Below, piece by piece: positions 16,595-27,345 of a stretch of DNA of 61,388 nt (positions are counted from its first letter, which is position 1; each line of letters opens with the position of its first letter). The notes under the pieces are model-generated. The model did no database searches and was not told where the DNA came from. It was given only the letters and a program-made list of their open reading frames with translations. Made by a program: the position numbers and the translations under genes. The stretch is from Rhizophlyctis rosea (taxonomy: Eukaryota; Chytridiomycota; Chytridiomycetes; Rhizophlyctidales; Rhizophlyctidaceae), in the NCBI GenBank assembly GCA_027596075.1, contig JADGJC010000247.1, positions 1 to 61,388 on the forward strand, in the 5' to 3' direction.

Positions 16595-19310
16595 TCAGAT
16601 GGGGATGGGACGATTGGAGCGAGAGCTGTTCGAGTGAGACTTTGGAGCGAGAGCTGTTCGAGTGGGACTGTGATTGCAGTGAGCGCGGTTCGAGTGGGAC
16701 TGCGATTTTCTGATGGTTGATCTGCGCCGGGTGGGACTTTGGAGGGTCTCAGCGCTCTGAAGGGACGCAGCAGCCTCCGCCCAATGTTCCTTCGGCGGCT
16801 CGTATTTGTAGTTTGCCGGCAAATTCCAAGCATCACGTTCCCCTCTGGTGGTGCAGTACTTGACAAGATTGTAGCGGAACAGGCTCGCCGGGTTTTTGTC
16901 GCGTCCGAGAATGACTGGTTGATCGTTGCATATGGATGTGCAGCCAGCTTTACACAGCAAGAGCCGGCGGTGCTTGAGTGCTTCAAACGATGGAGGTCAG
17001 TATATTATCATGAGGTACAAGCAGCGGCACTTACTCTTAAGCTTCTGCGAGCTGCAATGTTTTGTCCGAATCCATTGGCCTCTGTGATCATCATTGCCAG
17101 CTTCGACGTCTTGTTCTGTGGGTTGTTCCGGTACCCAGCAATATAGCACTTTGCGATGTCCCTGGCGCGCGTTATGCACCCGGAACCGATTCTTGCTGTA
17201 ATGGCGAAAGATATCATCAACATCAACCCTTAAGTATCTTTACGAAGCTATCCTTAGCTTCTCACCACCCTCATGTTCCATTGTGCAAAAGCAGACCATC
17301 ACTTACCGATGGTCACAACGTGGCTGATCTGCTACAAGAAAGTCCAGTCCTGGAACTCAAAAGGCGGACCAGTCAAGTGCGATTCGTATCCACCAACAGC
17401 TGCCGAGCATTGCTGTTGTGCTACCACGCTCCGGCAACAAGATCACAGTATCGCCTTCTATCGCTATTTCTCTTGCCAGTGCCTACAAATTTCTGTCAAG
17501 GTTGGTAGCTGCAGAAGTGATGTTGATAGACAGACGCACCTTGTTCGGGACGGCAGGATACGGTTTCTGCCATTTTATAATTTCCCCAGCCCCAAGCCCA
17601 CAGAACACGTTGACGCGGCTCATCAGACAAGGGATGCGATCGCCTGTAAGCAATCATGTCCATCCCGGTTCCTAGTGACCTTCTTTCACGCCCGGTACGA
17701 CCCGATAGAAAATTGCTGTCTAGATATGACTCAGATAGGTAGTCAGGTCCCTTCACTTGCTTTTTGTGCGCTCGGTTTGGGTTCAGGGGCCAAGTCTGCG
17801 GTGCATTCAATCAGTCCCCTTTTATTTCAGATGTCGAAACATGTGATAGTACCGGAGTGATTTGCATTATATGTCTTGCCGTCATTGTCCGGAATCGACG
17901 AGTTTGCTGCTGCGTGGTTAAAGCAATTTTGCGGAAGATTTGGCGACTGTGGTATTGCTTAAGGCTGCAGGTCAAAGCGATCGAGGAGATGTATGGATTA
18001 GGCCTTTACCAAAAATGCGACTTAATAGCCACAATGTACCTTGCGTAATGAGGGAAGATATTCTCATGAAGAAACGTATCGGTCTCCCTTTCAGTCACTC
18101 CACAGGATGCCTTCCTCTGTCCTTGATACGTCGCTTGCATCTCTGGATGGAAGGAAACATCAAGCACTGTCACACACCGCCGAGCATGAACATCAGCCTA
18201 CCGTTGATGCCTTCTTGCCTGTCGATGGATGCAGCCATCAGGCTGGCATGCTCTCTTCGTGACCACATGGGCCACCAAGTTCGCTATGATATGTCAGTCA
18301 ACTTGAGAAACTGCATGGACGGATGCAGACGTCACCGCACTCACTTAAACATACGTCTCCTCACAATCGTACATGCCTGTTGATAGTCACGCCGGAACCT
18401 CTGCACCTAGATGCGCAATCAATAGCAGATCAAGACCCGTGCCTTTCCAAGTTTTCACCTACTCTAGCATGGTGCAGGTCACTTCCTTCTTCCAAATTGT
18501 CCAAACCCTTTTTGCTTCATCAACCAGCCTTCCGATGTCCACCTTATTGATCACGACCTGAAATAATTGCCCTATTGCAACCCAATTGTAGTTAAAGTGT
18601 GGTGGGTTGGATGTTAGGTATATCTAAGATGATGCGCCGTATCGAAGGGGCCACCTGGAACCACACCATAGACTGGCCGCAAAGGACCCTGTTCTGGTGC
18701 CCCTTGAGACCTTAACAATAAGCCATCATTGTGGGACTGTGAAGACAAAGTCATATGTTTTGTGGGACAGTGACAGTGGATTCCAGGAAGGAGGCAATGG
18801 CTGGCGTAGGACAAAATCTGCTGGAGGGATGCGACGTCGATTGAGCACCGTCAATTTCCCATTGGATACGTCTGGATCGGGCACGATTTCATGTGAGGTT
18901 TGGTATCGAAGCTGACGGAAGCTGGGGATTCTAGCTGTGACGGGTCCAAGTGCATACTGTTAATCTACGAAAAAGAAGTGGGGGGCATGTCCTTTTGAAC
19001 TTACATCGACAAAACTCCATTGGGGAATTGTCGGATGCTTTCAAGCCCACGCATAGTAGCGCCTCGTACCCATTCGTCAATAAACTCATTCTGACGACGA
19101 GGTAATTCAAGCCCTTTTCAAAGGTGTGTGAGCGAATATGCAGGTCGAGAGTGTGGCATGTGATCTCAACTCACTGCTCCGGAATTCGTGAGGACCACGG
19201 GAAACCCGAAATTGCGATATCTTGTTCAAATCCAAAAGATTGCCCCAGATTGCAATTCTCTGGTATTCATTGGCGCGGACGCCCACGTCTTAGGCATTCA
19301 TTCCCGGACC
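16595..19310 (-). pseudogene. Degraded TnpB/Fanzor-like RNA-guided nuclease gene (candidate)
   Basis: No intact frame spans the element, but protein-like exons can be read on the minus strand. An N-terminal pair joins in phase (EFRS / RLELPRRQNEF), with the intron at about 19100-19165. Near 17590-17380, FCGLGAGEII, a PAVPNK linker and VILLPERGSTT follow each other in one frame, like the TnpB/Fanzor RuvC-II block (G.G...P....E..TS). The next residues fit only after a frame change (QQCSAAVGGYESHL), resembling the zinc-finger CSxC with the second Cys lost. Near 16950-16830, RRLLLCKAGC and GRDKNPASLFRYNL resemble the last zinc-finger half and the RuvC-III RD.N motif. The tail is Ser/Arg-rich and repetitive, ending at 16595. 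The family call is by motif pattern only; an unrelated transposase cannot be excluded. Confidence 0.45.
16614..16669 (-). repeat. 28-base tandem repeat in the tail of the element's gene
   Basis: Two near-identical 28-base units (core GGAGCGAGAGCTGTTCGAGT) followed by a diverged third near 16680-16700. On the minus strand they encode a repeated Ser/Arg/Leu-rich stretch. The three frames all stay open here, so the coding frame is ambiguous. Confidence 0.7.
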
Positions 19311-19560
19311 TTTTGGCGCGGTCATTCGAAGAATGCCTTGTTTCTCTGATGGCCGAATCAGCGTTGTAAGCATGGCTCTGAATCCGAATCTATGCCTGCG
19401 AGTATGGTTTCATAAGGCTGCCATTCAGTTGCTGGAAAGTACCGAAGCCACTTACTGGGAACTATCCTTTTTCCATAAGGACAATGCCACGGGAGACAGA
19501 TTTCCTTTGTGGGAGGTCGGGTCGGGTTGATCAGCACTCAAGATAAAACTATGGATGTTA

Positions 19561-19630
19561 TAGATTGTGTCTGTATTTTACAAATGTAACATCTGCGCTG
19601 GCAGGAATTGGAATGTTTGTGCGATCATAA
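19561..19630 (-). repeat. Right terminal inverted repeat
   Basis: Read on the minus strand it starts TTATGATCGCACAAAC and runs to CACAATCTA, matching the left repeat over its full length. Confidence 0.9.
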
Positions 19631-19652
19631 TATCCTAAACACTAGTACCTAG

Positions 19653-20972
19653 CTATGAAGGTCCCATTTGTATAGCTTCGGGACGATCCGCGGGTGAAGG
19701 AGCTCGTTTGTAGAAACTTACGACTCGGTCTAAGTATACTAGTACTCCCACAAGCACAACCGTGGAGGCCACCAATAGGTACGGCGAGAAAAACCATAAG
19801 ATGATTGGAAAACTTAGATAGAATCCCCTATGCTGAAAGTTGAAGGAAGTTGCACATATCAGTCTCTGGCAAATTCTAGTTTGTGCCCCATTCTCCTCAC
19901 TCACACCAAACGTTTGAAGCAGAGCAGCACGGTCCAGCAAGTCCCCAACCACGCTGATGTCAGCGTGGCCATCTCGCACTAATTCCTCCCAGAAAGCCTT
20001 GTCTCGATTGTTCTGTCTGGGATGGGAAAGGAACGGTTCATTACCGCCGTCCACAGAAGTGCCGAAATATCCCGCGGGCACTAGGAACCCGACATGGGTG
20101 AAAAGCCGCATAGACTGGGTGAAGCAAAAGAATGATCCAGCATAAAATAAGATCAGGACCACTGAAACCAGTTCCATCAGTTCAGCAAAACCATCAAGGA
20201 AGCGATCAACCCCTGAGATTCCGCCTACCCATCTTGACTTGCAACACAGTTGCATTACCTACGATAGGCAAATCAATCATTGTGCGTTTGTGCTACGACA
20301 GGCAACTAGAAATGGAGCTTCATACCACTGAGGAAGGATGATTCTGATTGATTTCGGCTCAGTTGCGCGACAAAAGCCGTTAAGCCCACAATGATGGTTA
20401 TTGATACGGTGGCTAATAAGTTTGAAGTCATCAACCTATTGACAATCAGTACTTCACGTACTTTCTCTCGCCAGCGTGTGCAAATGCCAGTATACGGAAC
20501 AGAAACCCACCCGTTTCGCAATGTTTGCACGCATAATATTCCGTCCTTTCTCTCGACGCATCCACGGATCCAAACCCATCTTGCCGCGCGCGTCAGTCCG
20601 ATCACTATCAACAAGGTCAGCATACATATCTCCTTCTGAGACAACAGCCGATTGGCGTTGCATGACCATGAGAAAGGGTATGTACAAATACAACCTGTCG
20701 TGCCAGGACGCGTGCGAGTTGAGTGGAATAAATGAAAGTGGTAGGCGCTTATGATCACTGTTACGTTCAGAGGTTATCAGAAAAGTTCACCACAAGTGCT
20801 GGGCTACTTGCCTACCCTAAGAACTCGCGCATAACCCTGAGAAAGGGTATGTAGAAATACAAAACCACACATGGGGCACACCTCTCAACTCGGCCCAGTG
20901 CACATACTTTGATACAGCCTACTCACCCAGCGATATAGCGGCAACGATAACGTCTATTTTCCAGTTGTCCAT
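19653..20972 (-). CDS. DUF599 family multi-pass membrane protein
   Basis: Exons that fit: 20972-20927, 20757-20695, 20604-20511, 20435 to about 20325, then about 20210-19653. The N-terminus MDNWKIDVIVAAISLV joins IISAYHFHLFHSTRTRP, the AYH..L....R..P signature of DUF599. Exon 3 gives ARWVWIRGCVERKDGILCVQ and TLRNGLMTSNLLATVSIT, the family core. The last exon gives RLFTHVGFLVPAG and HRGFYLSFPIILWFFSP, the conserved C-terminal block, with about four hydrophobic spans in total. The function of DUF599 is unknown; the family occurs in bacteria, plants and fungi. Introns 1 and 2 each carry a copy of a repeat that is also present in the adjacent TIR element. It is divergent to USP5, with starts 277 bases apart. 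Confidence 0.82.
20648..20693 (-). repeat. Short dispersed repeat, copy C (DUF599 intron 2)
   Basis: Inverted relative to copy A with four mismatches. In DUF599 orientation it starts at the T of the predicted 5' splice site GT and fills the first half of intron 2 (20605-20694). Confidence 0.75.
20829..20864 (-). repeat. Short dispersed repeat, copy B (DUF599 intron 1)
   Basis: Inverted relative to copy A, with 35 of 36 bases identical. It lies in the middle of the 169-base intron 1 of the DUF599 gene. Confidence 0.75.
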
Positions 20973-21248
20973 TGCGATGGGTGTTCAGGTGCGGTGCGGT
21001 GAATGTGAAGTTGACAACTTGGCTTGAGGCCATTCCCATCCCCCCGACATCACTGGCAGTGACCAATTTGGATGGAACCAGCAGTTCGGGCCCAAACGCC
21101 TGGATTCTGAACCCTGGCCTAAACTTTTCGCAGATACCCTGCGTAGATCGTCCAATATCCCACAGTAGATCGTCCAATATCTCAGACGCAGGCAACAAGT
21201 ATACTTTACCTTTAGAACATCGATTGAAGGACCAGCTACTCTCGAAAC
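20973..21248. promoter_or_regulatory. Shared divergent promoter, DUF599 / USP5
   Basis: 276 bases separate the two start codons, so the genes likely share a bidirectional promoter. A minus-strand frame stays open through the spacer and into USP5 exons, but it shows no protein-family signal. A 17-base direct repeat (CAGTAGATCGTCCAATATC-like) occurs at about 21147 and 21164. Confidence 0.5.
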
Positions 21249-24200
21249 ATGGCCTCTTGTCAACACTTCTTGAACGCGAACCTTCGGCCTGCCACTCCTG
21301 CAAGTGAGGTACACAAAGAGGAGTGTACACTGTGCTTCGACAGTCAGGTACGGTACACTGTTTTTCCTTGACTGGTGTCATTCTCATCCGTCGGTTTAGG
21401 ATCTTCCACAAGGGTTGGACGTATGCCTCACTTGTTGGAATGGAGGCTGCTTGGATAACGACCGCAACCACGCGCGCTTGCACTTCGAAAAGACGAAGCA
21501 TCCAATCGTTCTCAATATCAAGCGCATTCCCAAACCTAAAAGGGTACTTTCGCAAAGCGTGTGCTCCGGTATATGAAACGTGCTCCCCACTGACCTTTGC
21601 ATATCCACATACAGCGCGATGGTACTCCTCCTCCTGCAAAGATAACTAAACTGGAAATCGTGGAGGACAGGGAGGAAGATATGTTTGATTTCATCACAAC
21701 TGTCAAATGCTACGCTTGTGGAGGACAAGAATTGGATAGGACGCAAGATGGGGTAAATGCAACGGCCTATGTTGGCTGTCTGCACTCGTTAACGCTTAAT
21801 GTTTGATACAGCTGCCTGCAGTCATTGACTCCGTCATGATGGCCCTTTCCGCAAAGCGCCAATCGGAAGTGAAATCCTGGTCGGAGGAACTTACGAGCTG
21901 CACACACACGGAGAACCTGGCGCAAGAAGAAGCGAAAACGCTACAATCACAGCGTATGTTGACGGTCAAAACGCATGCGAATTCCTGATCAGCAATTCAC
22001 CTCGAGAGTGCACCATTTGCTTTGCAGACCTTGCACACTGTAACGACTGCGATCTGAAGGACAACTTGTGGCTATGTTTAGTATGCGGGAATCTAGGTTG
22101 TGGAAGGCAGCAGTACGGGGGTATTGGTGGAAACGGGCATGGACTGGCGCACTTTGACAAAAGCAGGCATGCTGTCTCTGTGAAGCTTGGGACAATCACT
22201 CCGGAAGGAACAGCAGGTAAATGAGATTTTTAAACTTTGCGATGCAACGCATGAATCTAACATTCATCCATCCGGTAGACATACACTGTTACATTTGTCA
22301 AGAAGATCGCATCGATCCACATCTCGGCAAGCATCTCCTGAATTTTGGAATCAATGTTGAAAGCCAACAAAAGACCGAGAAGAGCTTGGCAGAATTGGTT
22401 GGTGGATGTTGCGATGATTGCATATGATCTTCGTCTCATGTTCCTCCAGCAAGTCGAACAAAACATGAAATTCGACTTCAGTATGACCACGGAAGATGGG
22501 AAAGAGTTGACACCCTTGTTTGGGCCAGGCTACACAGGACTGAAAAACCTTGGCAATAGGTACGTACAATGAGTTGTTATCGGCTGCGTCTAAGGCAACA
22601 CGTATGTAACACATTCCATTGAAGTTGTTATATGGCTTCTGTGGTGCAAGCAGTGTTCGCGCTGTCGCCTTTTCAAAGAAGGTAAGTACACGGGCGTGCC
22701 ATTTTCATCGGGGGCGCGGAAGTGACACAACTTTGAAGGTACCTGCAAGCTGCTCGAGAGCATGTGCTGGCTTGTAAAGATGACCCCGCCCGCTGTTTCC
22801 ACTGTCAAATGGCCAAGATGGCAGACGGGCTGCTGAGTGGCCGTTACTCACAGCCATTAACGAGGGACGATGAAGGGTCCAGGGGACAGGATGGAATCGC
22901 CCCAAATATGTTCAAATCATTCTTCGGAAGGGGTCATCCGGAGTTTTCAACCATGCGGCAGCAGGTAAATGTGCATTACCCCAAATTGCGAAGCACGTAA
23001 TTGGGTACTCATGTCACATGTTCAGGATGCTCAAGAGTTCTTGCAACACATGCTTTCAATAGTTGAGCAGAAAGAACGCGCTACGGGAACAGACCCAACC
23101 AGCATCTTCAAATTCGCGTTGCAACAACGCTTGCAGTGCCTGGAATGCGAAAGAGTGCGGTACCGTTCAGAAAACAATTCAGCTCTGATGGTGCCATTGG
23201 CTGCAAAGGTCACAGGCACGGATGAGAATGGCAAGAAGCAGTATGCAAACCTCCAATTTGAAGAATGCTTGGCAACGGCTGTGGGAGATGACGTGCGCGA
23301 ATTCGAATGCCCGCATGATCATCAGAAGACTCAAGCAACATAGTACGCACATCTCGCCCTGATTCGAGAAAAATGAATGCTAACATCTCTTTGAAGTACC
23401 ACCAGATTCAACTCTTTCCCTGACGTCTTGGTCGTTACGCTCAGTCGCTTTGTGCTTGGCGAAGGATGGGTGCAGGAGAAGCTCAGTAAGTTAAACTTGC
23501 ACTGAAATGTACCCACCCGCCGTCGCTAAACCTGCATCGCAGATGTTCAAGTCACTGTCCCCGAAGAGCTGAATTTGGACCGGTATCGTGCGCGAGCTCA
23601 GTCGCCCGACGAAGTACCATTACCAGATGACGCACGTGAGTGTCAGATTACCTCGTGATTGACACATATGGCGACGGAATATGGACTCATCAGCGATATT
23701 GTGTTAGCTTCCAACAGTGGACCGACCGTTGATGAGGGTGCTTTGAACCAGCTTTTGGCGATGGGTTTCCCCGAAGTTCGATGCCGCAAGGCGCTGTTGG
23801 CTACAGGGAACAACGGACCTGACGTTGCCATGAACTGGCTCTTCGAGCACATGGAAGACCCAGGTATGGATGTTGTCGATATCGTTCAATGATTACGCAC
23901 AATCTTACACCTAGATCCGTCATTTCAGACATCGATGAACCAATTCAAAGCGGCCCTACCGGCGGTGGGAGCGCTGTTTCTGATAGTGATGTTAGCCAAT
24001 TGATGGACATGGGTTTCACAAAGGGTCAAGCGAAAAAAGCCCTACGAGAAACGGTATGTCGGGAATCTTGAGAACATGGATGGGGTGGTACTGATTCATG
24101 GTCTCAGGGAAACAACATGGAACGTGCGGTGGATTGGCTGTTCAGCCATGCTGATTCCCTTCCGGCTGGGGATGATGAAGGGGATGCCCCAGCGCCCTCC

Positions 24201-24487
24201 ACAGGTTCGTTGACGAATCGTGCATCCCAGTACCGATCGTACGGCCGATACTTATTTGAATTTGACTAGCAGCAGCATCAGCACCCGCTCCAGACAATCG
24301 GCCGGCCAAGTACCGGTTGAGCTCTTTCATCTCTCACAAGGGCACTTCAACGCATGCGGGGCACTATGTGGTCCACATTAAGCGCGATGGAAAATGGGTG
24401 CTGTACAATGACAACAAGGTCGTGGAAGTGCCTAACATTGAGCCGGCGATCGGGGAAGGTTACATCTACATCTTCGAGCGTGTATGA
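21249..24487 (+). CDS. UBP14: Ubiquitin C-terminal hydrolase, USP5/Ubp14 (isopeptidase T)
   Basis: Disassembles unanchored polyubiquitin chains and so keeps proteasomes clear. The start MASCQHFLNANLRP at 21249 leads into a variant zinc finger (VHKEECTLCFDSQ, then LTCWNGGC). This is followed by TPPPAKITKLEIVED and a UBP-type zinc finger (CNDCDLKDNLWLCLVCGNLG and GCGRQQYGGIGGNGHGLAHF). The catalytic Cys lies in GLKNLGNSCYMASVVQA, created by splicing near 22560-22624. The USP domain is interrupted by two UBA domains (LLAMGFPEVRCRKALLATG and LMDMGFTKGQAKKALRETG). The catalytic His box is THAGHYVVHIKRDGKW, and the protein ends IYIFERV. Domain order and key residues are complete. At least ten introns, mostly 50-75 bases. 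Confidence 0.93.
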
Positions 24488-24758
24488 ATGCAAACGATCT
24501 CCTTTGTGCAATGTGCCGTCGGATGTAGAATGATTTCACTTGCTTATGTTGTTCTTTGTGAAATATATGTATGCAGTATGTATGCGGTTTGGACGTGAGT
24601 GTGAAGGCGTCGAGCTTCTCGGCTCTTTGTTTACCGATGAGCCAGGTGGAATCTGAAGCAGTCTACTTCCTGATCCTATATCGCACTTTTCCATTCTATG
24701 CACAATTTACATAACCTAACAAAACTATCTACCAACAGCCTATCTGAAACAATTCTGC

Positions 24759-26135
24759 CTAATCCATGGCCAAAAGTTGTGGCCCGTTCCCCCCACTTCC
24801 GCCTGATGGTGGTGCCGCAAACAGAGACTTCATGATATCCTATTTAGAAAAAATCAAAAAAGCACATGTGATAGTCAGCTTATGATGTCAAGAACTCTTA
24901 TCTGCTGCTGGGAATCACGCTCCACGTACCTCGAAGGGATTGACAGGCTTCTTCGGTCCCAAATCAAACCACACATCCGCCACAATCTCCAACACCGATC
25001 CCAACCACGGATCAAACGTCAAAACACTCCTGTACTGATTTCTTAGCGTCAAGAACTGTTCCGCCGTTCCACGCTCGATGCAAAGGATGAGGAATTGGGC
25101 AAAGTTGATGGAAGAAGATTTGTAGAGGGCGGCGTCTGCGGCACGGGGTGATGGGTCTGAAGGTGAGTAGGAAAGGGGCAAGGATTTCTCGGAGGGTGAT
25201 TCGGCATTTAGGCGTTTGACGAAGGTGTCGAAGAGTATGGTGGCATGTGCGAGACTTTTGCGGGCGAGGAATCTGGTATGGAATACGTTACTTTTGTGCT
25301 CGTCCTCCTGATTGAAACGACTTGACTTACTGTGACACAGAACGAAGCAGGAAATAACCCCTATCAGCATAATATCCTTCTCCCGACCATTCCCATGTCA
25401 TGTGCCCGGCAGCTTTGGCGCTGTCAAGAGTTCCGTATATAAAATGGCTTTCCGCGTCATAGTATTGTTTCTCTTTGTAGTAACGCGAACCAAACGCGTG
25501 GTGGATGAGCGGGTCTCCCATGGGGCAGGGGCCATGTTTCGCGGACCACCTATGAGAGTAATTATGTTAGAGGTCGTTTGCCTTCCTTGAAAGCTGAAGC
25601 CATACTTTATGCAAAGTCGAACATATTCGTCACAGGTCTGGCTTTTCAGTGGGAAGTCCTGAAAGATATCGAGCAGGCGGCCTGGTTTCGTCGTGCGCGT
25701 TAGATATTGCGGAATATTTAGTCAACTCCTGCACCACCCACCTCTTGTGGCCTCATTGACGTCCATATCCTCCTGCTCGTACACGTCGATAAGCCGTTGG
25801 GCCAAGTCCATCGCGCTCCCAAGCTGGTTGTGCGCGACCATGTTCTTCGCGCCTTGGTGCAACAACTCAAGAGCAACATCGAACTTCTTTTGTTTCAGAT
25901 ACCTACAGAAAGCGATCAGTACATCATAGAGCTGGCAATACGCGCTATCTTTTCTGTTACCGTTGGCATACTGAATGATACATCTGATGTGCTTCGTAGT
26001 AGTTCCCATCTTGTAGATCACCCTGTCAGTCCAACGTGGTAGGGAGAAGGGGTCGCTCTTGATATTCAAATCCTCACCTTCCACAGACTTCTTGAGCTTC
26101 TGCAAAACCTTCTCTACGCCTGGGCCGGTTGCCAT
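24759..26135 (-). CDS. GET4: Get4, tail-anchored protein insertion factor
   Basis: Cytosolic helical-repeat protein that bridges Sgt2 and Get3 in delivery of tail-anchored proteins to the ER. The start at 26135 reads MATGPGVEKVLQKLKKSVEG, then GNYYEAHQMYHSVCQRYLKQ and KKFDVALELLHQGAKNM, the classic Get4 N-terminal repeats. Later exons give GDPLIHHAFGSRYYKEKQY, RGYFLLRSVSQFLARKSL and INFAQFLILCIERG. A final small exon gives DIMKSLFAAPPSG and a Gly-rich tail ending LLAMD at 24759. Length is about 330 residues, normal for the family. It converges with USP5, with 271 bases between the two stop codons. Confidence 0.9.
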
Positions 26136-26499
26136 ATCTGCTCTTGCGTTTGTTTCAGCAAAGTAAAAGTCGGTCTCTGCAGTTGGTCCAAGAAGGATGG
26201 AAGAGGAAGGTGTGGCGAGACATGCATTTTGATGTGACAGTGAAATGGCTGGCCCTGGGACTGGCCCTGGAGGCTGGAACTGGCCCCGGGATCTGACCCC
26301 CGACCAAGCGACCAACTGGCAACAGAAGGCCAAGAACACCCATTTGTTGGAATTCTGGTCAATAAGGTCATTCATATGTTCGATGGGGTTTTCCAGGTAC
26401 ACCTGTCACTGGCTACCTGCATTTCAGCCACGTCCGTACAAACTACTCTCCCCTTGGCCCCGCACGTCCCAACAACTATCGGCCGCTTCCTAGTTCCCC
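26136..26499. other. GET4 promoter region
   Basis: About 360 bases upstream of GET4. It contains a CCAGTTCC/GGCCCTGG-rich patch (26245-26310) that leaves long open frames on both strands by composition alone. No gene was assigned. Confidence 0.4.
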
Positions 26500-27345
26500 G
26501 TGCGGTTTGCCTTGGCAGATTCCTCACACTTCGCTGCCGTTGCGACCGATGCTTTTACATGGCGCTCCCTTTATATCGAAAATGAGCACATTGAGGAAAC
26601 CTACACTTCAAAGTCTCTAACTGTGAAGGAGCCGCTGCTACTCGTGCAAATATTGTCGGATCCAAAATACACCAACCATAATCGAACTGTGGGGAAGGGA
26701 CGTTTGGTACGAAACGTCTGGTTCCGCTGTGTTGTAATGATGGCTTTGGGGCAGAGGGCTCGGGAGGTGAACGTTAGTGAGTACATTGACTACGAGGCTG
26801 AGGAGTCTGATGCTAATCAGAACGGTGACGTTTCTGGTGACTAATCGGACACGCAAATCGTGCAGGCGGGTGTTGCAGAAGGTGGGGATTGGGAAGACGA
26901 CTGTGTAGCTCTCAACGACACAAACATGAAGGTCAGCGGGGAGCATCAGATAGCTTATGTCAGATCGGACGATGTTGATTATGATGACCTCAAGAACCTC
27001 GAATGGTTTATTGAACATCCCAAGAAAGCCGGGTACCCGATTCTTGGCAAGGTAGTCCAATTTGGAGACATCGTCGTAGCGTGCAATGAGCCTACCCTCG
27101 GAAAATACTTTGTCACGCTGGGCTCGGCGGTTGGTTTGGGGGGGATGGTGAAATATGCGATTGTAAAGTGTCGCATGGAAGCTACGATATTGGGATACCG
27201 GCTACCTTAGCACCGCCTACATTCCCATCTCTTACTTCATCGATGGCAACATCAAACAATGGTTAACTATGTGCACATTGAGAACCGGGGTCAGCTTCAA
27301 CTTGGATGGAGACTGGGAATTCAGGGACGGGGCAGCGTTGTATTA
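26500..27345 (+). CDS. Unrecognised, possibly fragmentary gene
   Basis: Protein-like segments lie in several frames. 26560-26800 reads ENEHIEETYTSKSLTVKEPL and GKGRLVRNVWFRCVVMMALG. 26810-27110 reads an acidic stretch (DYDDLKNLEWFIEHPKKAG, then LGKVVQFGDIVVACNEPTLG). 27180-27345 reads RYWDTGYLSTAYIPISYFI and SFNLDGDWEFRDGAALY, with a stop at 27343-27345. A GT-AG intron at 26777-26863 is possible but leads to an unlike-protein frame. No family was recognised. It could be a real multi-exon gene with poorly placed introns, or a decayed gene. The frame changes argue for caution. Confidence 0.25.

Larger units (their letters stand above)
16207..19630. mobile_element. DNA transposon with long terminal inverted repeats
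   Basis: The 73 bases at 16207-16279 reappear inverted at 19561-19630 with only two substitutions and one 3-base indel. Both copies contain ACAAACATTCCAATTCCTGC. Each repeat is bordered on the outside by TA (16205-16206 and 19631-19632), as expected for a TA target-site duplication of the Tc1/mariner type. The 3,424-base interior holds one degraded minus-strand gene with TnpB/Fanzor-like features and no recognisable DDE transposase. This suggests a non-autonomous element, or one mobilised from elsewhere. The right end lies only 22 bases from the DUF599 stop codon. The near-identity of the repeats points to a fairly recent insertion, although the gene inside is broken. Confidence 0.85.

Noticed and set aside
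16205..19632. The TIR region as a simple segmental inversion or duplicated promoter
   Set aside because: The inverted copies end abruptly at TA on both sides and flank transposon-like coding remnants, which fits a transposon better.
20923..21639. 238-codon minus-strand frame across the DUF599 start and the first USP5 exons
   Set aside because: It overlaps two well-supported genes, has no family motif, and its last residues are the DUF599 first exon read in another frame.
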